Source: Planctomycetaceae bacterium
GTDB taxonomy: Bacteria > Planctomycetota > Planctomycetia > Planctomycetales > Planctomycetaceae
DNA length: 57,302 nt
NCBI GenBank assembly: GCA_024742875.1
Contig: JANSXP010000050.1
Location: 1 to 57,302 of the forward strand
Direction of reading: 5' to 3'
Below are positions 52,301 through 57,302 of the stretch, in pieces (the stretch's first letter is position 1; each line of letters starts with the position of its first letter). A model generated the notes under the pieces. The model saw nothing but the letters and a program-made list of their open reading frames with translations, made no database searches and was not told the origin of the DNA. A program made the position numbers and the translations under genes.

Positions 52301-55300
52301 GACTACAGCCTGGTCAGCAACATACCAGTCGGCTTCACACCGAACTTCGGCGGCCCGCAGACACAGACCCTCACTGTTCAGGTGGTGGGCGACATGGTGG
52401 TCGAAGACGACGAAGACTTCACCGTGCTGCTGTCCGGCCTGCTGGCGGACGGACGCAATGTGCTGCTGGATGATGCCGAAGCCACGGGCACCATTGTCAA
52501 CGACGACGCCGCTCGCCTGAGCGTGGCGAACGTCGCCGTTCTGGAAGGCGATGCGGGCACCACACAGCTGACGTTCGAAGTCACGCTCAGTGATGACGTC
52601 AACAGTGGATTCTCTGTGGACTACAGCGTGGCAGCCGGCACGGCCACGTCCGGCATAGACTTCACCCCGGTACCGGGAGGCACGCTGAACTTTGCCGGAA
52701 CCGCCGGCGAAATACAGACCGTCACCGTTGACATTGCTGGTGACGAAGTCGTGGAACTGGATGAAACCATCCTGCTGAATCTGTCCAACCTGGTGGCATC
52801 CGGTCTGGATGTGACGCTCGACAGCGTGCAGGCGGTCGGCACGATCACCAACGACGACGCGGCCACTTTGGCTGTGAACAATATTCAGGTGTTTGAAGGA
52901 GACAGCGGCCTGGCGTCGGTGTTCTTTGAAGTCACGCTGACCGGTGAAGTGGATTCTTCAGTAGCCGTGGACTACGCCACCGAAGACGGCACCGCCACGC
53001 TGGCAGATTCTGATTACGTCAACACCACCGGCACGGTTCGCTTTGACCCACTGGCGGGCTCCAGCCAGACGCGAACATTCGCCGTGCAGGTGCGGGGCGA
53101 CGAAAAAGTGGAACTGGACGAAACCTTCTTCACCAACCTGTCAGCGCTGGCCGCCGGCGGTCGCAACGTAACCATCGTGGACAACCGCGGGCAGGCTCAG
53201 ATTGTGAATGACGACGCGGCCGCACTGACAGTGGCTGACGTGAGCGTGACAGAAGGTGACGCAGGCAGTTCCACGCTTACATTCAGCGTCACGCTCGACG
53301 CTGAGGTGGACGAGACTGTCACCGTCGACTACTCCTCCGTCGCCGGCACGGCCACCGTCGGCCAGGACTACGCGGCGGATGTCAGCGACACTCTGACGTT
53401 TGCCGCCAATGCGGGCGGTTCGCAGGTCCTGACTGTCAACATCGATGTCACGGGCGATGAAATCGCGGAAGCGGATGAAACGCTGCAACTGCTGCTGAGC
53501 AATCTGGTGGGCAGCGGCCGCAACGTGGCCATCGGCGATGGCGAAGCAACGGGAACCATCATCGATGACGATCAGGTCATTGTGACGGTCGGCTCGGTCA
53601 TGGAACTGGAGGGAGATTCCGGCAACACGATCTTCCGTGTTCCCGTCTCCATTGAGGGTGCGGCCGATTCCCCCATTGAACTGAGCGTCAACACGTCCTC
53701 TGTGAACGCCTCTGCCAGTCAGGACTACGTGCCGATCGTCAACGGCACCATTTCCTTCACCGGCCAGCCCACCGAAGACACAGGCTTCATCGACGTGGAA
53801 GTCATTGGCGACGCCACGGTCGAACTGGATGAAGTGTTCAATGTCACGGTGGCCGACATCGGCACCAGTGGCATTGACGTTGTCCTTGCCGAGGCGATTG
53901 GCGTCGTCACCATCACCAACGACGACTCCGCAGAAATCACGATTGCCGACGTCAGCACCGAAGAAGGGAACTCGGGCAACACCGTCTACAGCTTTGCCGT
54001 GACTCTCAGCGAAGAAGTGGACATTCCGATTTCCCTGACGTTCGCTACCCAGGACGGCACCGCCACGACGGCTGACAACGACTATGTCGCGGGCACCGGC
54101 GGTGTCACTTTCCAGGCCAGCAACGGCCCTGGTCCGCAGACACAGACGATCTCCATCTTTGTGCTGGGCGACCAGAAGGTGGAACTGGATGAATCCTTCA
54201 GCCTGCTGCTCGCCGGACTGTCCAGCGGCGGTCGCGCAGTCAGCATCACGGACGATACGGCCCAGGCCACAATCCTCAACGACGACGCGGCCACTCTGAC
54301 GGTCACGGATGCCAGCCTGACCGAAGGTGATGCCGGATCCCGGGACCTTGTGTTTACCGTCGCGCTGGACGGCGAGGTGGATGTGCCCGTTCTGGTCAAC
54401 GCCACACCGGGTGGCGGCACGGCTGTCGACGGTGTGGACTATGCCGCCGGCGGACTGCGTGCCTACACGTTTGCCACAGGCAACGGCACACGGCAGACCC
54501 GCACGCTGACAGTGCCGATCTTTGGCGATGAGGTGGTCGAACTGAATGAAACCCTGCTGGTCTCGCTGACCGGTCTGGAAGCCGGTGGACGCAACGTTCG
54601 CCTCGAATCCGCTCAGGGAACCGGCACCATCCTGAACGATGATGCTGCCCGCGTGCTGCTGAACAACATCAGTATTCAGGAAGGCAGCACAGGCAACACG
54701 CTGAACTTCAACGCTCTGCTCGATGCCACGGTCGACACGCCGTTTACCGCGGACTACGCCACGGTCGACGGCACAGCCACCGCTGCTGACGGCGACTACA
54801 CGGCGACGTCCGGCACTCTGAACTTTGCGGGGTTTGCCTTTGAAACGCAGCAGTTCTCTGTCGACATCGGCGGTGACACCACTGTGGAACTGGACGAAGT
54901 CTTCCAGGCGTTCCTGTCCAACCTGCAGGCCTTTGGACGCAACGTGAGCCTGGCCAACGCGGTCTCCAACGTCACGCTGGAGAATGACGATGCGGCCGGC
55001 CTGACGATTGATGACGTGGCCATGGTGGAAGGGCAGACGGGGCAGACAGCCTTCACCTTCACCGTGTCACTGGACAATGATGTGGACACGCCGTTCACAG
55101 TGGACTTCCAGACGCAGGACGGCACCGCCGTTGCTCCGGAAGACTACACGTCCACCTCGGGTTCGCTGGCCTTCGCGGGCACGGCCGCAGAGACACAGAC
55201 GATTACGGTCCTTGTCAATGGCGATGGCGTGGTGGAGCTGGAAGAAACCTTCACCGTGGTCCTGTCTGACATTGCCGCCGGCGACCGCAACGTGACCCTG

Positions 55301-57302
55301 ACAGATGGCTCAGGACTGGGAACCATCAGCAACGAAGACACGGTGATGATCACCATCTCAGACGCTGAGATTCTCGAAGGCCACACGCCGGACACCGCGT
55401 TCCTGGCATTCACCGTCACGCGTGACAACGCCACCATTCCGATTGACGTGGACTTCACGACCGTTGATGGCACGGCCACAGCCGGCAGCGATTACGTGCC
55501 GCTGTCTGGCACGCTGAACTTCCCGGCTGGCAGTCCAGCCACTGCCACGGTTGTGGTGGAGATCATTGGCGATCACATCGCGGAAGCCGATGAAACCCTG
55601 TTCCTGGACATCTCCACGGCGACCATCGGAGCGGCGATTGCTGATTCCCGTGGCGTGGGCACCATCCTGCAGGATGACGGATTCGTCAGCGGCCAGAAGT
55701 GGCTGGACCAAAACGGCAACGGCGTTCGTGACGCTGGCGAACCGGGTCTGGACGGCTGGACCATTCGCCTGCTGAATGCGGCAGGTCAGGTGGTCTCGTC
55801 GACCGTGACCACCAGCATCGACCTGGACGGCAACAACGTCATCGACCCGATCACCGAACGCGGCCTGTACACACTGCCGGCTGGCGAGGGTGACTGGTTT
55901 GTGGAAGAAGTGCTGCAGACCGGATGGCGACAGACGTCTCCGTCAGGTGGCGACGCACTGGCCTTCCAGCTGGATCAGGAACTGGGTCTGCGGACGACCG
56001 GACGCCTGTTTGAAAACTGGGGCGGTCTGGGCGAGAAATGGCTGTTTGGTGATGACGGCTGGTACTTCATCACACCCGTCGGCGATCTGTTCGAATGGGA
56101 CGGCAGCCCGCGTGGTTCACTCACTGGTCGCTTCATCGCGTCGCTGGACAGCCGCTTCTATGATGATCCATCGCTGCTGACCAACGCCGAAGAAGCGGGT
56201 CGCATCTCGGTGACGGTCACCACCGATCAGACGGTGGCTGATGTCAACTTCGGCAACGTGCCCACCGGCACCATCCAGGGACGCAAGTTCCACGACGCCG
56301 ATGCCGACGGCCGACGCGACATCACCGAACCATGGCTGGCCGGCTGGACCATCGATCTGCGGGACGCCAGTGGCAACGTCATTCAGACGGCCATCACGGG
56401 TGACCTTGATCTGAACGACGACGGCGTGATTGACCCAGCCACCGAAACCGGCTGGTATCAGTTCACCAACCTGCTTCCGGCCGAATACACGATCACGGAA
56501 CGCAACCAGCCACTGTGGTCGACAGCCGGGTCCACGGGTCCGTTTGTTGAAGAAGCCTACCTGCTGGACCAGCAGCTGCAGTGGCGTGTGCCGCAGCGAG
56601 ACTTCCTCAACTGGGGTGGTCTGAATGAGAAATGGCTGTGGGGTCGCGGTGCCGGCTGGCACTATGTGACTCCAAACGGCAGCATCTTTGAATGGGACGG
56701 CAGCCCGTCCGGCAACCTGACGGGCCGACTGATCGCCACGTTCGACAGCACCTACTACGATGACCTGAGTCTGATTCACAACCCACGACTGCCAGCGTCT
56801 TACACGGTGACGGTCAACGGCCAGACGATCAGCGACCTGGACTTTGCCAACAGCTTTGGTCATGACGGCTCCGGCAGCGGAGATGTGACGGTGACGGTCA
56901 GCGGCGGAATCGTCACCCTCACCGGCGATGTCGACCACAACACCATTGCCATCTACAAAGATGCCAATGGAAACACGGTGGTGACCGGCGTGGATCAGAC
57001 CACGATCAACGGGCTGGTCTCACCGGTCGTAGTTCTGGGGGACGCCGTTGGCATCAACGCGAATCTGGGCGGCGGCAACGACCAGCTGGCGATCTATGGC
57101 ACAACGATGACTGGTGACATCGCCGTCAACACCGGCAGCGGTGCTGACGAAGTGGTGGTGTCCGATGCAGTTGTCGATGAGCTGAGCATCAACAATCCGT
57201 CCGGCGATGACACTCAGCGAATCCGCAGCGTCGCCGCTGGCAGCATCGATCTGGATGGTGGCGGTCGAGCGGCCATCGAATCGTCCCAGGTCAGCGGCGG
57301 AC
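37385..57302 (+). CDS. Giant multidomain Calx-beta / propeller / P-domain surface protein (3' end beyond window)
   Basis: From a GTG at 37385 (AAGGA 7 bases upstream) the frame appears to stay open to the edge, at least 6,639 codons; I sampled it along its length and it kept phase. The N-terminus is basic and carries GTEQLEDRLLLTYLDP, the LEDR-LLT motif found near the start of planctomycete giant proteins. Order: BNR/sortilin-like propeller (aa about 67-1000, ILYAASVNGGIWKST), one Calx-beta, a proprotein-convertase P-domain (about 1138-1270, DWTLQITDSVSGDTGTLNSW), eight Calx-beta, then propeller (about 2270-3085), Calx-beta and P-domain (about 3216-3344) again, then about 23 more Calx-beta, about 33 in all. 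Two SdrD-like B domains follow (about 6102-6494), then a new beta-rich domain cut by the window end. Calx-beta domains normally bind calcium (DDD/DEFDE motifs present). An adhesive or matrix role outside the cell is inferred. Confidence 0.9.
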   Translation, partial: MAAKYRCQRVNGLLSRLFNSSRTRPVRSNRNSKSYKDLTDHLVSSAGTEQLEDRLLLTYLDPDPNAGIFEAIGGAGAVDGSLVQVSTTNGNQVAGGIHDVLAHPTNPDILYAASVNGGIWKSTDASGNNPTWVVQTDNLLDANGDPVNQGLSFGSIAFDLTDTIDATPFQTLAAGTGLFSTFNRDGDANPGDPEGGLPGQVFITHDGGNTWENPGSMGLEGQNIISIAIEFDTIIGDYVIMAAASEGSDGNAGGGLFRSEDGGETFVPVVTGDFDSSTGDTNFFAMVADPTVANPAPGQRGRLYAVAQGNGAGLYRSDDFGLSWNKIDTGDVNAAITNPAMNGAELTVHPTTGRLYVGVLHDGQVGGDFDNATGVGGIFYASDADQNTPTWITMDNPYVPVNVTQITQVRNAPDPAQNQNGPQTPPNGIGPATITAPGHGLATGELVLIRGTGNLQGRWLVQHVDPNRVTLFNTDGTPSPAAALNFTAGEIMRIEPSVNASVPTTEDLPQGQIHFSLGTDPSNANIVYFGLDQLNTINDIGGASKTASLWRGDVTRPTGGLGVNSSAPQWDSLTGATNAEDAGSGTASNTTPHRGSRAIVFDANGNLIEADDGGVFRRTSPLNNAGDWVSLAGNLNVFEYHSVAYDTLSNSVIAGSIDNSTHQADIPAMGPVQFDIIHGSSVSAEGVIPFFGIRIPSVLSGGTAGDVGAGLVTSGANNGLSVRYDSYEGLGQLQTRFYNAAGAQVGATTTRSLQTTDGSMFGAQQQTPIAVNALNATNIIFGADNGVYESFNFGDTIDNASAASANIPVTPNAAGPIAYGGRSSQTYGDNPFIIYAGDVDGNLWVRNQSAGEFTPTGLSANRVIDVEINPGEWTEAFAVTENSVHRVTIDAFSDPPVYTSSTDITGDLLAQLPPGSEIFSIEYVNGSGTGVEGLVVGTSTGVYATTIRDLDLGRNTWFQFGTALPDVDVTDMDYDDADDVLILSTLGRGTWKMDDASLFFVPKVSLSVDVSDIPEDGSQSATVTATLSRINPNADVDILLGSSGNAIFTEPGEVAGGTVFTDDYTRTTNAGGGTIIRIPAGQLTGTAVFTAIQDLHDEDDELIQVTAEVVNFPEAEILQNVETTSHASVAAVPLSDPAMVGDPAEVTSSVINVPVSGLITDLDVRVNISHTQTSNLSAVLIAPDGITQIALFNALAAGANVTNAVFDDEAPTSITNGLPPFNGRFRPAVPLDTFDGLDSAGDWTLQITDSVSGDTGTLNSWELTVTRATDPTELPQITIIDDDATPLVQISAAPLTIQEDGSGAGDVATVTISLVDANTGNLSGRDVTVDLLVNAASTATGGNDYVLADMQVVIPAGVDSVTTTVTALQDLFDEFDETVIIDIADANIVNGLADPTANTTTVTIVDDDPEPLVTLTVDDPSGNAKTIQENPSETATITATIDAVSEKDVTVIIDITPLLTGKEADFVTNPLADPTIDPLRPNLRAITVPAGSLTADLTFTAMDDLLDEFDEDFLVDIDSVINGVEDGTQQVTVTIVEDDPEPMVTLTVDDPSGTAKTIAENPAETATITATIDAVSEKDVTVIIDITPLLTGEEADFVTNPLADGSIDPLRPNLRSITIPAGSTTADLTFTAVDDMVDEFDEDFNVDIDSVINGVENGTQQVVVTITEDDPEPNVTLTVNGGMTSQTITENPTEVATIVAELDAVSQKDVTITLAVDGASTATATAPADFTTSSLTILIPAGSTTGSITLTSVDDAFDEFDEDAIINIDTVTNGVEAGNQSVTVTITDEDPEPNVTLTVNGGATAQTITENPTEVATITATIDAVSEKDVTVDLAIDAASTATATAPVDFNVSGLQIVIPAGSTSGTITLTSVDDAFDEFDEDAIINIDAVTNGVEVADQSVTVTIVDEDPEPNVTLTVNGGMATDIITENPNDTAVITATLDAVSEKDVTIQLAIDPASTATATAPIDFTTSSLTITIPAGSTTGTIDLTSVDDAFDEFDEDAIINIDSITNGVEVGAQSVTVTITDDDPEPEVTLTVDGGGTTDTITENPTDTSTVTATIDAVSEKDVTVNLAINGASSATNGLDYTISGLTILIPAGSTTGSVVVTSLDDALDEFDETVIVDIDSVVNAVEVPEEQVTVIITDEDPEPLVTLTSNRVAIRESPSEVATVTATLDAVSQKDVQVTLILGTDTTATDVLDFAISSLTISIPAGSLSGTTTITSVTDSLREFDERVDVEIDSIINAVENGDQEVIITILDENPGPDEVVGIFEEQGGAAVINGQVMNVSPDNRVTGAIEDILAHPTNPDILYIGAINGGIWKTENATAANPVWVPQTDTLESLSIGAIEFDIADNTYQLMVAGTGQFSSFGSQGGDRGRIYVTDDGGDTWESPGSFGLEGENISGVARRGDEIVVTSSESGGGIFRSTDRGVTFTPVNGPDFVSDGSTNFFDLVTDPTTPGRLYAAAEDTGIYRSDNFGLTWTKITGVANFLGDNQSLQDDITNNLNNNLEMTVHPTTGRLYLGVVIAGQVGGIYYTSNGDQPNPTWIEMDVPLLPLAAPTPITGAAGSDIVITAAGHGLASGDTVIVRNVEGNTNANGFWTVTVIDADNFSLNGSVSGPAAYVANTGEVVPVTNPSPGFKPIDESGSQGRIHFSITTDPTDHNIVYIGGDRQEQPNLIGDVLFGGSIFRGDASLPRDPGAVPSPQWDHITNNPTAFDPGAGTASNSGTHADSRDMTFDANGNLIEVDDGGIFRRTSPRDNTGDWFSLAGNLGVVEYHSIGYDAVSNLIVGGTQDNGTHAQVAPGSTTFRMISGGDGGDVAIDAVSRAGAGQSIRYISSQFLGGFRSVVFDAAGNQISATGRGLNTTDGSVLQPQFYTPVVLNELVPTSMIIGAANGVYESFNQGDTADNAGAGIRATGSVAGPLAYGGRSAVNGDNRFVIYAGDTSGRVHVRTEAAGPFDRVQDLGSAIRDVEMDPNEWTRAFAVNSESVWMTEDGGQTWTNITTNLHTVGAGSIYSIQYINGVEEGIVVGTDRGVFATTINHLGTWFRYGSGLPDVHIRDMEYNADQDLLILGTLGRGAWRMDNASTFLLPNVVLSTNTITLPEDGSRVATITARLSRQNPDADVIIDLSSGGTATFTESTGTGAYPDDYSRTDAQLIIPAGQLFATTTITALQDNFDEDDEVIQVTATNITEAQLYVRNVASTETRDYSSTGAVAIGDLGVATSTVSIPDVGHATDINVTLDLSHSLTSDLEVTLISPDGTRILLANAVGAGADFTGTIFDDEAGTDIAAGANPFTGSFRPSEALSGFDTLSVQGDWTLEINDTKLGDTGTLNGWTLTVEREIEPNILPEITIIDDDELPLVRLFVAPGTVQEDGSAGNATITAVLFDPNTLAPIISGREVTVDLTVDALSSATDGLDYNLSSLQIVIPRDTPSATVTLTPLQDLLDEFDENVIIDIDSVTNGVEDGDQQVIVTLVDDDPEPLVTLTVDDPAVTSKTIQENPEGTAIITATIDAVSQKDVTVVIDITPLLTGKEADFVTTPLADPTIDPLRPNLRSITIPAGSTTADLLFTAADDLLDEFDEDFLVDIDSVTNGVEDGTQQVIVTIAEDDPEPLVTLTVDDPAVTTKTIQENPAETATITATIDAVSEKDVTVIIDITPLLTGKEADFDTNPLADPTIDPLRPNLRSITIPAGSLTADFTFTAVDDLLDEFDENFNIDIDSVINGVEDGTQQVVVTIVEDDPEPLVTLTVDDPSGNTKTILENPAETATITATIDAVSEKDVTVIIDITPLLTGQEADFATNPLADPTIDPTRPNLRSITIPAGSTTADLTFSAVDDLLDEFDEDFNIDIDTVINGVEDGTQQVVVTIVEDDPEPLVTLTLDDPSGTAKTIAENPAGTAVITATIDAVSEKDVTVVLDITPLLTGKEADFATTPAADPTIDPLRPNLRSITIPAGSTTADLTFTAVDDLLDEFDEDFLVDIDNVTNGVEDGTQQVTVTITEDDPLPQVTLTVDDPSGDAKTIQENPEGTAIITATIDAVSEKDVTVVLDITPLLTGQEADFTTNPIADPTIDPLRPNLRSITIPAGSTSADLTFTAEDDLFDEFDEDFLVDIDSVTNGVENGTQQVTVTIVDDDELPGVTLSVDSNAITEAPISTAVITATLDAVSEKDVTVTLGVSGVATGGGDDYTDPATTIVIPAGSLTASTSITTVDNNLYEDDETVIIDITGVVNGVETGMQQQIITILEDDPRPVVTLESTSSVISENSGSALIVARLDAVSALDVVIDFAFSGTATGGGVDYQPPVTQITIPAGALDASIILEAVPDIIDEADETVIIDVASATNSTLGTPSSLTVVIADDDLPALVSLDAPADVVENGGTGVFTISLNTVSGRDITVNLGVSNSSTATGGGVDYTDPVLQVMIPAGTLSTTTSFTAVDDAVDEFDETVVLEILSVIQGTENGEQIATATILDDDASPTVTLDVAPLLIDEGAETSIVTVSLNVASERDVIVDLAVSGTATGGGIDYINPETRLVIPAGQTVVTTSLTSVQDLLSEDDETVIIDIDEILHGVESGGLQQQTVVIEDNDDPTLTLTLDAAEVNELDGVAATVGTVFRNTDISVPLTVTMISGDPTEATAPVEVTIPVGAVSASFLVAAVNDMILDGTQTATFTATAPGFVSDSADLDVTDSTFEVNLTASTLVATETDATVITLEAVAASPVIGNQSVEIDISGAGITPDDYVLGSNVLIIADGQTTASTTLTIVDDSLVELVTELLTVELVNASIGLAPGANASEQIAVTDNDAATITIDDVTQLETNSGTSALQFTITMDAEVDTDITFNVSTVDGTATAADNDFVAVNNANVGFQTGGSLTRTIIIQGVGDTKVELDESFTVELTNLVALGRTVSITDAVGTATLTNDDAALISIADVRMDEGDSGFTAFTFDLTLSADVDAPVSVQANTADGTATVADSDYSLVSNIPVGFTPNFGGPQTQTLTVQVVGDMVVEDDEDFTVLLSGLLADGRNVLLDDAEATGTIVNDDAARLSVANVAVLEGDAGTTQLTFEVTLSDDVNSGFSVDYSVAAGTATSGIDFTPVPGGTLNFAGTAGEIQTVTVDIAGDEVVELDETILLNLSNLVASGLDVTLDSVQAVGTITNDDAATLAVNNIQVFEGDSGLASVFFEVTLTGEVDSSVAVDYATEDGTATLADSDYVNTTGTVRFDPLAGSSQTRTFAVQVRGDEKVELDETFFTNLSALAAGGRNVTIVDNRGQAQIVNDDAAALTVADVSVTEGDAGSSTLTFSVTLDAEVDETVTVDYSSVAGTATVGQDYAADVSDTLTFAANAGGSQVLTVNIDVTGDEIAEADETLQLLLSNLVGSGRNVAIGDGEATGTIIDDDQVIVTVGSVMELEGDSGNTIFRVPVSIEGAADSPIELSVNTSSVNASASQDYVPIVNGTISFTGQPTEDTGFIDVEVIGDATVELDEVFNVTVADIGTSGIDVVLAEAIGVVTITNDDSAEITIADVSTEEGNSGNTVYSFAVTLSEEVDIPISLTFATQDGTATTADNDYVAGTGGVTFQASNGPGPQTQTISIFVLGDQKVELDESFSLLLAGLSSGGRAVSITDDTAQATILNDDAATLTVTDASLTEGDAGSRDLVFTVALDGEVDVPVLVNATPGGGTAVDGVDYAAGGLRAYTFATGNGTRQTRTLTVPIFGDEVVELNETLLVSLTGLEAGGRNVRLESAQGTGTILNDDAARVLLNNISIQEGSTGNTLNFNALLDATVDTPFTADYATVDGTATAADGDYTATSGTLNFAGFAFETQQFSVDIGGDTTVELDEVFQAFLSNLQAFGRNVSLANAVSNVTLENDDAAGLTIDDVAMVEGQTGQTAFTFTVSLDNDVDTPFTVDFQTQDGTAVAPEDYTSTSGSLAFAGTAAETQTITVLVNGDGVVELEETFTVVLSDIAAGDRNVTLTDGSGLGTISNEDTVMITISDAEILEGHTPDTAFLAFTVTRDNATIPIDVDFTTVDGTATAGSDYVPLSGTLNFPAGSPATATVVVEIIGDHIAEADETLFLDISTATIGAAIADSRGVGTILQDDGFVSGQKWLDQNGNGVRDAGEPGLDGWTIRLLNAAGQVVSSTVTTSIDLDGNNVIDPITERGLYTLPAGEGDWFVEEVLQTGWRQTSPSGGDALAFQLDQELGLRTTGRLFENWGGLGEKWLFGDDGWYFITPVGDLFEWDGSPRGSLTGRFIASLDSRFYDDPSLLTNAEEAGRISVTVTTDQTVADVNFGNVPTGTIQGRKFHDADADGRRDITEPWLAGWTIDLRDASGNVIQTAITGDLDLNDDGVIDPATETGWYQFTNLLPAEYTITERNQPLWSTAGSTGPFVEEAYLLDQQLQWRVPQRDFLNWGGLNEKWLWGRGAGWHYVTPNGSIFEWDGSPSGNLTGRLIATFDSTYYDDLSLIHNPRLPASYTVTVNGQTISDLDFANSFGHDGSGSGDVTVTVSGGIVTLTGDVDHNTIAIYKDANGNTVVTGVDQTTINGLVSPVVVLGDAVGINANLGGGNDQLAIYGTTMTGDIAVNTGSGADEVVVSDAVVDELSINNPSGDDTQRIRSVAAGSIDLDGGGRAAIESSQVSGG
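37583..41197 (+). repeat. Propeller + Calx-beta + P-domain module, copy 1
   Basis: This segment of the giant gene begins with GIFEAIGGAGAVDG and LAHPTNPDILYAASVNGGIW and ends with the first P-domain (STVNVPV-like opening to NSWELTVTRA). A second copy starts at 44192, an offset of 6,609 bases (2,203 codons), so the block was duplicated within the gene. Confidence 0.75.
41606..42391 (+). repeat. 393-bp tandem repeat, two units (Calx-beta)
   Basis: Two Calx-beta units start at 41606 and 41999, taking the GATCCGGAA-type junction as the boundary, and the next junction falls at 42392, so both are exactly 393 bases. Each unit encodes the ITPLLTGKEADFVTNPLAD insert, absent from the 360-base units that follow. 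Confidence 0.85.
42392..43471 (+). repeat. 360-bp tandem repeat, three units (Calx-beta)
   Basis: Junctions at 42392, 42752, 43112 and 43472 are exactly 360 bases apart; a fourth unit to 43826 is 354 bases. Each encodes a Calx-beta domain with VDDAFDEFDEDAIINID or a close variant and a TNGVE segment before the next junction. Confidence 0.85.
44192..47425 (+). repeat. Propeller + Calx-beta + P-domain module, copy 2
   Basis: This block repeats the order of copy 1, with GIFEEQGGAAVINGQV and LAHPTNPDILYIGAINGGIW at the start and a P-domain ending in LNGWTLTVERE. It is about 400 bases shorter than copy 1, the difference lying in the propeller. Sequence divergence between copies is plain at protein level, so the duplication is old. 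Confidence 0.75.
47828..49792 (+). repeat. 393-bp tandem repeat, five units (Calx-beta)
   Basis: Junctions at 47828, 48221, 48614, 49007, 49400 and 49793 are each exactly 393 bases apart. The units encode the same ITPLLTG insert type as 41606-42391 and remain very alike at the DNA level, including long identical stretches around the AVSEKDVTV and LDEFDEDF segments. This points to recent amplification or gene conversion between the two arrays. Confidence 0.88.
51146..55680 (+). repeat. Diverged Calx-beta array (about 13 units)
   Basis: About thirteen Calx-beta units with a period near 355 bases, each opening at an NDDA segment (VTEGD or VLEGD soon after) and carrying VELDE before the end. They are well diverged from one another in DNA and lack the ITPLLTG insert, unlike the exact arrays before them. 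Confidence 0.7.
56015..56185 (+). repeat. Trp-rich GGLxEKW insert, copy 1
   Basis: Inside the first SdrD-like B domain is a 57-residue unit with NWGGLGEKWLFG, GWYFITPVGDLFEWDGSP and LTGRFIASLDSRFYDDPSLL. I do not recognise it as part of the B-domain fold. A second copy lies 594 bases downstream. Confidence 0.7.
56609..56782 (+). repeat. Trp-rich GGLxEKW insert, copy 2
   Basis: The second SdrD-like B domain carries NWGGLNEKWLWG, GWHYVTPNGSIFEWDGSP and LTGRLIATFDSTYYDDLSLI, at the same relative position as copy 1. The pattern NWGGLxEKWLxG, TPxGxxFEWDGSP, LTGRxIA and YDDxSL is shared. Confidence 0.7.

Overview
The window looks like part of a Planctomycetota chromosome (G+C roughly 58-60% by eye). 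This rests on the families seen: a secreted DUF1501 protein, a DUF1080 (3-keto-disaccharide hydrolase) protein, separate coaC and coaB genes, and a giant surface protein that opens with an LEDR-LLT motif and is built of Calx-beta repeats. I cannot name a genus. All coordinates, starts and motifs were read by eye; no homology search or folding program was run.

Layout. 1-4425 (+): tail of a membrane protein, DUF1501 protein, rsgA and an M17 leucyl aminopeptidase overlapping rsgA. A bidirectional terminator (4480-4514) separates these from the convergent glutamate synthase pair gltB-gltD (10812 to 4560, minus). An 857-bp gene-free stretch follows, then a DUF3311 + sodium:solute symporter pair and a DUF1080 protein (+, 11670-14990). 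On the minus strand at 15091-16071 is a retron-type reverse transcriptase with an N-terminal membrane anchor. It is preceded by a compact hairpin-rich segment (16124-16224) closed by a 7-bp stem and ending in a UUCG intrinsic terminator.

16302-28338 is an exopolysaccharide region of two divergent operons. The minus arm has four glycosyltransferases and rfbD. The plus arm has an initiating sugar-phosphate transferase, a nucleotidyltransferase/beta-helix/degenerate sugar-transferase fusion, an RsbW-like kinase, a STAS antagonist, a UDP-sugar pyrophosphorylase and an HDOD protein. The switch-type genes inside it suggest signal-controlled polymer synthesis. 28349-36734 carries mostly housekeeping genes: a small membrane protein, a TIGR01777 epimerase, a FabF-like synthase, coaC, coaB, a PAS-GAF-receiver protein without a kinase domain, and ftsH with a readable promoter.

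From 37385 (GTG) to the window edge runs one uninterrupted frame of at least 6,639 codons. Its architecture is: propeller, Calx-beta, P-domain, Calx-beta array, then the same module again, a long Calx-beta array, and two SdrD-like B domains each carrying an unfamiliar tryptophan-rich insert. Part of the array is in exact 393-bp and 360-bp DNA periods.

The best candidate for something undescribed is the membrane-anchored retron-like RT with its adjacent structured RNA. The plainer reading, that this segment is only the 3' end and terminator of the rfbD operon, is not excluded.
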